Below, piece by piece: positions 14,681-18,863 of a stretch of 18,863 nt of DNA. The stretch comes from Bacillota bacterium (GTDB lineage Bacteria; Bacillota; Bacilli; Bacillales; Cytobacillaceae). Location: positions 1-18,863 of the forward strand of contig JAEWDX010000062.1 in NCBI GenBank assembly GCA_023389895.1. Reading direction: 5' to 3'. The stretch's first letter is position 1. Each line of letters starts with the position of its first letter. A model generated the notes under the pieces. It was given only the letters and a program-made list of their open reading frames with translations, did no database searches and was not told the DNA's origin. The position numbers were made by a program, and so were the translations under genes.

Positions 14681-14947
14681 TAAAATGAAACTCAATCAGT
14701 GGGGGGCTTACGACATACAGGACGAATTAATGCCGAAGTTGCCACAGGATAAAGAAAGCTTTGTCAGCATTACATTGCACGACTAAAACGAATGTTTTTG
14801 TTTTAGGAGGACGTGGCGCTCTTAGTCGTCCTGCTCGTTAAACTGCGATAAACAAATATCATCATTTACATCATTTTTACTTTTTATATTAATTATAACA
14901 ACTTCATAAGATCCTCTTCACTAATAATTTCAAGTTCTTGCCCTTCT

Positions 14948-15556
14948 CTAATCAGCTTTTCTGCTTTTATTAGTTATTAAAGCTGAACGATAATATCCTG
15001 CCGAAATTTCCCCTGGCTTAATACGGGTTTTAGAATAAAGAGCATCAAAGTCTGTTATTTCATAGTCATCAACGAGCTTTAACATTAAACGGGCACATGC
15101 TTCAGCATCATCTAAAGCATGATGATGATTCGCTAAATTGATCCCAAAATGTTGACATAATGCCTTTAGTTGATACGTTGATAATCCTGGGACTACTTTT
15201 CTCGATAGCTGATATGTACAAAGAAACTGATTATAACTAGGGCTTACCTTATAGCGTGCCAAATTATCTCGTAATGCATAGCCATCAAAAGATAGATTGT
15301 GAGCCACCATCAACTTATTTCCAATCTTCCCCCTAATCTTTTGATAAAAATTATCAAACGTAAGGGCGTTTTTTACGTCCATATCCGTAATTCCATGAAT
15401 GCGTATATTAAACTCATCAAACTCCTCTTCTGGATTAATTAATTCATAAATGGAATCTACTATTTTCCCATCCTCTACAAAAACCATACCAACCGAACAA
15501 ATACTATGCCTGAAACGATTCGCTGTTTCAAAATCAAATGCAATAAAATCTTTCAT
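14948..15556 (-). CDS. DnaQ-like DEDDh 3'-5' exonuclease, frameshifted at the C-terminus
   Basis: Predicted exonuclease of the DNA polymerase III epsilon type, 202 aa. The DEDDh residues are present: DFET (Asp8, Glu10), HNLSFD (Asp91) and HHALDDAEA (His145, Asp150), so the catalytic core is probably active. The start ATG has TAGGTGA 9 nt upstream and follows a 39-aa gene by 11 bp. Near the end the frame runs ALITNKSRKAD and stops at 14948. One base less in the AAAA run near 14965 would continue as AEKLIREGQELEIISEEDLM with KLL and stop at 14893, which resembles the last part of a BRCT domain. So the gene has probably lost a C-terminal DNA-end-binding tail through a frameshift, with earlier BRCT sequence also missing. 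Role: probably repair or processing of DNA ends. Confidence 0.8.
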   Translation of the reverse strand: MKDFIAFDFETANRFRHSICSVGMVFVEDGKIVDSIYELINPEEEFDEFNIRIHGITDMDVKNALTFDNFYQKIRGKIGNKLMVAHNLSFDGYALRDNLARYKVSPSYNQFLCTYQLSRKVVPGLSTYQLKALCQHFGINLANHHHALDDAEACARLMLKLVDDYEITDFDALYSKTRIKPGEISAGYYRSALITNKSRKAD

Positions 15557-15567
15557 TGCTTTTTCAC

Positions 15568-15687
15568 CTACGCATCTTCTTCCTTAACAAAAGATTTACG
15601 TTCCCCATTAATCTCTACCACATACTTTTCATCAATGGGACGATTTGGATCTGGTTTGTTTAAAAAATATAAACGACCATCTAACAT
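15568..15687 (-). CDS. Small 39-aa protein, upstream partner of the exonuclease
   Basis: A short gene with a good GGGGTG ribosome site 6 nt before its ATG. It reads MLDGRLYFLNKPDPNRPIDE, then KYVVEINGERKSFVKEEDA, and stops 11 bp before the exonuclease start, so the two are almost certainly cotranscribed and translationally linked. It is charged, has no membrane segment and no recognised domain; KYVVEINGERKSF could form a beta hairpin. Clean codon use, the ribosome site and tight spacing argue that it is real despite its size. Function unknown. Confidence 0.65.
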   Translation of the reverse strand: MLDGRLYFLNKPDPNRPIDEKYVVEINGERKSFVKEEDA

Positions 15688-15758
15688 TATGATCACCCCT
15701 AAATTAGTAAGTAACACCATAATTATACAATATATAGGATATATAGTAATATATCAAA

Positions 15759-16076
15759 CTATTCACTAAACAAACTAAAAGGACTCAAAATTAACACCAT
15801 ATTGTCCCAAATGGTCGCATCTCCCACCCCTGTCAAAATTCTAGCAAAAAATAAGACAAATGCATGTGTGCCAAGACTATAAATGATGGTACCAAAGCCT
15901 GTAAGAAAGGCACCCACAATTAGAAAAAAATTGGGCCCAAAACGGTCAGACAATATCCCCATCGGAATTTGCAGCCCAGTGTACACAAAAAATTGCGTTG
16001 GCTCGACATGAGCACATACGTAAACAGTACAGAAGTAAATACGATCCATCTAAATCCGCTATTTTGTATGTCCCAT
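15759..16076 (-). pseudogene. MFS transporter remnant
   Basis: The first quarter of a major facilitator superfamily permease with at least three lesions. The original ATG is probably at 16076 (MGHTK), with AGGAG 8 nt upstream, but that frame stops after five codons at a short A-run. The frame then needed reads NSGFRWIVFTSVLFTYVLMS followed by SQR, typical of the first membrane segment. A second shift, with about 20 residues missing, leads to QFFVYTGLQIPMGILSDRFG, the conserved loop between segments 2 and 3, and then ARILTGVGDATIW of segment 4. The frame ends at LILSPFSLFSE, with the remaining two thirds of the protein gone. Non-functional. Confidence 0.8.
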
Positions 16077-16179
16077 AGTTTCTACTCCTGTTGGTTTTTA
16101 CTTCTCTGTATATGGTTTTTTTGTGAGGATAGAAATCGGAGCTTGAAAGAAATTTTTAAACTGTTTGAAATAACATTAT

Positions 16180-16209
16180 TAACACCGTCCACATGTCCGG
16201 ACGGTGTTA
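16180..16209. promoter_or_regulatory. Perfect 11-bp inverted repeat
   Basis: TAACACCGTCC (16180-16190) and GGACGGTGTTA (16199-16209) enclose an 8-nt spacer. It could be the terminator of the minus-strand regulator gene that ends at 16287, because TAATAATGTTATTT follows on that strand, though this T-run is poor. It could also be a TetR/MarR-type operator for the broken MFS gene 100 bp further on. I cannot decide between them. Confidence 0.55.
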
Positions 16210-16286
16210 TGCAAGTTTACGATATATAATTTGCCACTCTATTATTGTCAATCACCCCATTTAGGTAGTATTTTCGTTCCGCTTAC

Positions 16287-16985
16287 TTACTTTTTATCCT
16301 TTTCAATCATTTTTAAATACCTATATACACTAGGCTCAGATATATTCAGTAACTCAGCGACTTGAGAGACGGCACCTTTTAATTGGAAAATCCCTTTTTT
16401 TGATAATTGGTTGATGATTTCAATTTTTTGTTCTTGCTTTAAGGCGATATTTGGATTTAACAGGGATGGATCGACGACTGAGGAAACGATTTCATAAATA
16501 GATTCTGAAAAATATTCGATCATTTCATTATCGTGATGCTCTTCTATCGTTTCCTTTTTCGGAGTAGCCATCTCATCTCCTGTTGGGCTAAACATATTTA
16601 GTTGGAGCTGAACTAAATCGAGAATGTCATTTGCGATTTTCTTATGTTTGCTAAAATCAAAATTGATACAAAGCATACCGATTAATTCGTTATTTTCATC
16701 TTTAATAAAATAGGTAGAACCACGAATTTCTGTTCCTAGCTTTGTAATTCCTTTATAGTTCGTGACATAGTCTTTATCTTGATATGTTTTGTCCTTCATC
16801 ATTTTAAGGGCAAGTTCTGTTAATGGCGCATTGTTTGTTCGACCACTAATATGATTATTTGCAATGGCTCCAACATAGGATTTATTTTTCTCGATAACGT
16901 GTAAAACCACTTCATAGTTTTCTCCTAGGACGATACCTAAAAATTCAACTAATTTTTTGTAGTGATTCATAACTTTCTTATTCAT
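16287..16985 (-). CDS. PAS and helix-turn-helix regulator (YheO/DauR-type)
   Basis: Predicted transcription factor, 232 aa, with AGGAG 7 nt before the ATG. Residues 1-115 form a YheO-type PAS sensor domain: LGENYEVVLHVIEKNKSYVG near 20-39, HISGRTNNAPLTELALKMM, TYFIKDENNELIGMLCINFD. After a linker, the C-terminal domain (about 185-230) has IINQLSKKGIFQLKGAVSQV followed by AELLNISEPSVYRYLKMIEK, a clear helix-turn-helix. Relatives such as DauR control amino-acid catabolism genes. It is divergent from the ridA-lyase pair, with two palindromes in the shared control region, so it most likely senses a metabolite of that pathway. The ligand is unknown. Confidence 0.85.
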   Translation of the reverse strand: MNKKVMNHYKKLVEFLGIVLGENYEVVLHVIEKNKSYVGAIANNHISGRTNNAPLTELALKMMKDKTYQDKDYVTNYKGITKLGTEIRGSTYFIKDENNELIGMLCINFDFSKHKKIANDILDLVQLQLNMFSPTGDEMATPKKETIEEHHDNEMIEYFSESIYEIVSSVVDPSLLNPNIALKQEQKIEIINQLSKKGIFQLKGAVSQVAELLNISEPSVYRYLKMIEKDKK

Positions 16986-17115
16986 ACCATTACTCCTTAC
17001 AAACGATAATTGGCTGTTTATGTATATCCCTTAAAATAAGCAAAAAAAGGGAATATAAATTAATTTAAGTTTAACAATCTTTCGATAAATCTTCCAGCGC
17101 AAAAAAGTCAATAAT

Positions 17116-17143
17116 TCCTACTTACCATATATGGTAAGTAGGA
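17116..17143. promoter_or_regulatory. 28-bp perfect palindrome, probable operator
   Basis: Every position from 17116 to 17143 mirrors its partner, centred between 17129 and 17130 (half-site TCCTACTTACCATA). It lies midway between the divergent regulator and ridA genes, with no T-run after it, so a protein-binding site is more likely than a terminator. Confidence 0.6.
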
Positions 17144-17215
17144 TGGATCTCAGACATACACAATTTTTAGATAGTTAATAAATGAAAAATTTTCTCGGAA
17201 TTTACAAAAAATAAA

Positions 17216-17259
17216 TTGAAATTGAATATTTCTGATAATATAATATTATCATGATAATA
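17216..17259 (+). promoter_or_regulatory. Sigma-A promoter of the ridA-lyase pair with overlapping palindrome
   Basis: TTGAAA (17216-17221) and TATAAT (17239-17244) are separated by exactly 17 bp, an almost ideal sigma-A promoter. A 19-bp palindrome (17233-17251, TGATAATAT-A-ATATTATCA) covers the -10 box, and TGATAATA is repeated at 17252-17259. Binding there would block RNA polymerase. Confidence 0.75.
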
Positions 17260-17285
17260 AAAAATTATAAAGGAGGGATGTTTTA

Positions 17286-17648
17286 ATGAAAAAGTATCCG
17301 GAAGCGATTGGTCCTTATTCAGCCTATCGAAGAGTAGGAAATTTGCTTTATACATCTGGACAACTACCAATCAACCCAGAAACAAATGAATTTCCAAGTG
17401 ATAAAATTGAGCACCAAACAAGACAATCATTATTAAATGTTAAGGCGATTATCGAAGAAAATGGCGGTTCGATGGATGACATTCTAAAAACGACTGTTTA
17501 TTTAAATGATATCAATGATTTTCATGCGATGAACGAGGTATATAAAGAATTCTTTCGTTCTCCTTATCCTGCAAGAACAGCTATTGCTGTTGATAAATTA
17601 CCAAAAAATGCATTAGTTGAGATTGAGGTTGTTGCGGTAATTGATTAA
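17286..17648 (+). CDS. RidA family enamine/imine deaminase, second copy
   Basis: Cytosolic enzyme of 120 aa that hydrolyses 2-aminoacrylate/2-aminocrotonate-type intermediates. AGGAGGG lies 8 nt before the ATG. Family features are IGPYSAYRRVGNLLYTSGQL (8-27), the substrate Arg in PARTAIAV (Arg97) and the Glu 15 residues later (Glu112), so it should be catalytically competent. It differs widely from the ridA at 2226. Its stop is 18 bp before the start of the PLP lyase/synthase gene, and both share the strong promoter upstream. That pairing makes chemical sense: the lyase releases the enamine that RidA clears. Confidence 0.9.
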   Translation: MKKYPEAIGPYSAYRRVGNLLYTSGQLPINPETNEFPSDKIEHQTRQSLLNVKAIIEENGGSMDDILKTTVYLNDINDFHAMNEVYKEFFRSPYPARTAIAVDKLPKNALVEIEVVAVID

Positions 17649-17666
17649 TAAATGGAGATGAAGAAT

Positions 17667-18863
17667 ATGAAGCTAGAAACAAAATTAATTCACGGTGGTC
17701 CATTACTAGATGAATATACTGGTAGTTCTTCCATACCTATTTATCAAGCATCCACGTTTCACCAAGCTCACTTTACAGAACCACAGGAGTTCACCTATAC
17801 ACGATTTGGCAATCCAACAAGAAAGGCGTTGGAGGAAACGATTGCCTGTTTAGAATGTGCTGAATATGGTTTTGCCTTTTCTTCAGGTATGGCAGCGATC
17901 TCTGCGGTGCTGCTGAATTTTTCAATGGGAGATCATGTAATCCTCTGCAAAGATATATATGGGGGAACCTATCAACTAGTAACTGAGCTGTTTCCGAAGT
18001 ATGGAATCGAATATTCTTTCGTAGATGAGACGAGTCTCTCTTCCTGGCAAGAAGCAATTAAGGAAAATACAAGAGGTATTTATATCGAAACACCTTCTAA
18101 TCCCCTGTTAACCATCACAGATATAAGTGGGGTTGTACAGCTAGCAAAAGAACACAATATTATGACCATCATCGACAATACGTTTATGACACCGATCTAT
18201 CAAAATCCAATAAAACTCGGAGTCGATATCGTCATTCATAGTGCGACGAAATTTATTAATGGTCATAGTGATGTAACAGCTGGCTTGGTTGTTACCAGTG
18301 ATGAAGTGATTGCTGACACGCTATACAAAACGCAAAAAATGATGGGTAGTATGCTGGATCCTTATAATTGTTGGTTAGTTTTAAGAGGAATAAAAACAAT
18401 GAGTGTTCGTATGGAAAAGGAAGTAGAAAATGCGGATTTTATTGCCAAAGAGCTTCAAAAGCACAGTAAAGTGAAAGCGGTTTATTATCCAAGCCTAACC
18501 AATCACATAGGGAAAGAAGTCCATTTTTCACAAGCTAGCAGTGGAGGAGCCGTATTGACCTTTGATTTAGGCAACTATGAAAATGTGAAAGACTTCTTTG
18601 CAAATGTGAAGATTCCAATTGTCGCTGTTAGTTTAGGTGGGGTTGAATCCATCTTATCTTACCCGTTCACCATGTCCCATGCCGTAATCCCTGAAAAAGA
18701 AAGGCTTGAATTAGGAGTAACAGATGGATTAATTAGACTAAGTTGCGGCATTGAAAATAAATATGATCTTCTAAATGATTTATTGAATGCGTTAGATTAT
18801 ATTAAAGTAGAGCCTCACGGCGGGGAAAAATACGTTAAGGAAGTGAATAAGCTTCATGGATAA
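17667..18863 (+). CDS. Cys/Met metabolism PLP enzyme (cystathionine gamma-lyase/synthase type)
   Basis: PLP-dependent gamma-elimination or replacement enzyme, 398 aa. I prefer the ATG at 17667 (MKLETKLIHGG), which has GGAG 9 nt upstream; the ATG at 17652 adds five residues and overlaps that site. Active-site features are YTRFGNPTRKALE (Tyr44, Arg46), FSSGMAA (phosphate-binding loop, 71-77), the cofactor-stacking Tyr98 in IYGGTYQL, Asp170 in IIDNTFMTP and the PLP lysine 195 in SATKFINGHSD. The GGTYQL motif is nearer to cystathionine synthase/lyase than to methionine gamma-lyase, which usually has a Cys there. The exact reaction (cystathionine, homocysteine or methionine as substrate) cannot be fixed from sequence. 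The stop codon is the last three bases of the window. Confidence 0.85.
   Translation: MKLETKLIHGGPLLDEYTGSSSIPIYQASTFHQAHFTEPQEFTYTRFGNPTRKALEETIACLECAEYGFAFSSGMAAISAVLLNFSMGDHVILCKDIYGGTYQLVTELFPKYGIEYSFVDETSLSSWQEAIKENTRGIYIETPSNPLLTITDISGVVQLAKEHNIMTIIDNTFMTPIYQNPIKLGVDIVIHSATKFINGHSDVTAGLVVTSDEVIADTLYKTQKMMGSMLDPYNCWLVLRGIKTMSVRMEKEVENADFIAKELQKHSKVKAVYYPSLTNHIGKEVHFSQASSGGAVLTFDLGNYENVKDFFANVKIPIVAVSLGGVESILSYPFTMSHAVIPEKERLELGVTDGLIRLSCGIENKYDLLNDLLNALDYIKVEPHGGEKYVKEVNKLHG

Noticed and set aside
17167..17370. A minus-strand frame across the ridA promoter and start
   Set aside because: It covers an almost ideal sigma-A promoter and antisense ridA; no family resemblance.

Overview
The window is low-GC chromosomal DNA of a spore-forming Bacillaceae-type Firmicute (Bacillus in the broad sense). 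The reasons are AT-rich codons, strong GGAGG-type ribosome sites, ATG/GTG/TTG starts, a PhoP-type box in front of pstS, and a small protein resembling gamma-type spore proteins. The sequence alone does not give the species.

Layout. 1-2215: an oligopeptide-type ABC permease pair (OppB/OppC-like), bracketed by two nearly identical 67-bp direct repeats. 2226-3368: a RidA deaminase and a BenE-family transporter remnant, both on the minus strand. 3612-5831: a 739-residue UPF1/DNA2-like superfamily 1 helicase, minus. 6053-6590: a compressed ruin in which a methyltransferase start, a response-regulator DNA-binding end and two pieces of its histidine kinase are joined by deletions; an 11-bp-period direct repeat that looks like the old operator sits upstream. 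6896-8683: a YehS/DUF1456 protein and an RlmI-like rRNA methyltransferase, minus. 8941-9276: a small, probably decaying ArsR-type regulator. 9316-13477: a complete phosphate uptake operon pstS-pstC-pstA-pstB-phoU, minus, with a Pho box upstream. 13628-14892: a repeat-rich region with a rearranged helicase relic and a small spore-like gene. 14948-15687: a DnaQ-type exonuclease with a frameshifted tail, behind an unlisted 39-aa gene. 15759-16076: an MFS transporter remnant. 16287-18863: a PAS-HTH (YheO/DauR-type) regulator divergent from a ridA-metB-like pair.

How the genes work together. The pst genes form one phosphate-starvation transport unit. At the right end, a cystathionine lyase/synthase-type PLP enzyme would make reactive enamine/imine intermediates that RidA hydrolyses, and the divergent PAS-HTH protein is the obvious local regulator. 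Two striking palindromes lie in the shared promoter region.

The most unusual property is the density of broken genes and short dispersed repeats: BenE, methyltransferase/two-component, ArsR, helicase copy, exonuclease tail, MFS and a ridA scrap. The intact genes alternate with accessory DNA that is being deleted and shuffled. I do not see a convincing new defence or mobile system. The best candidates for something undescribed are the ridA-lyase control region, the 39-aa gene with the exonuclease, and the structured DNA at 8752-8805.
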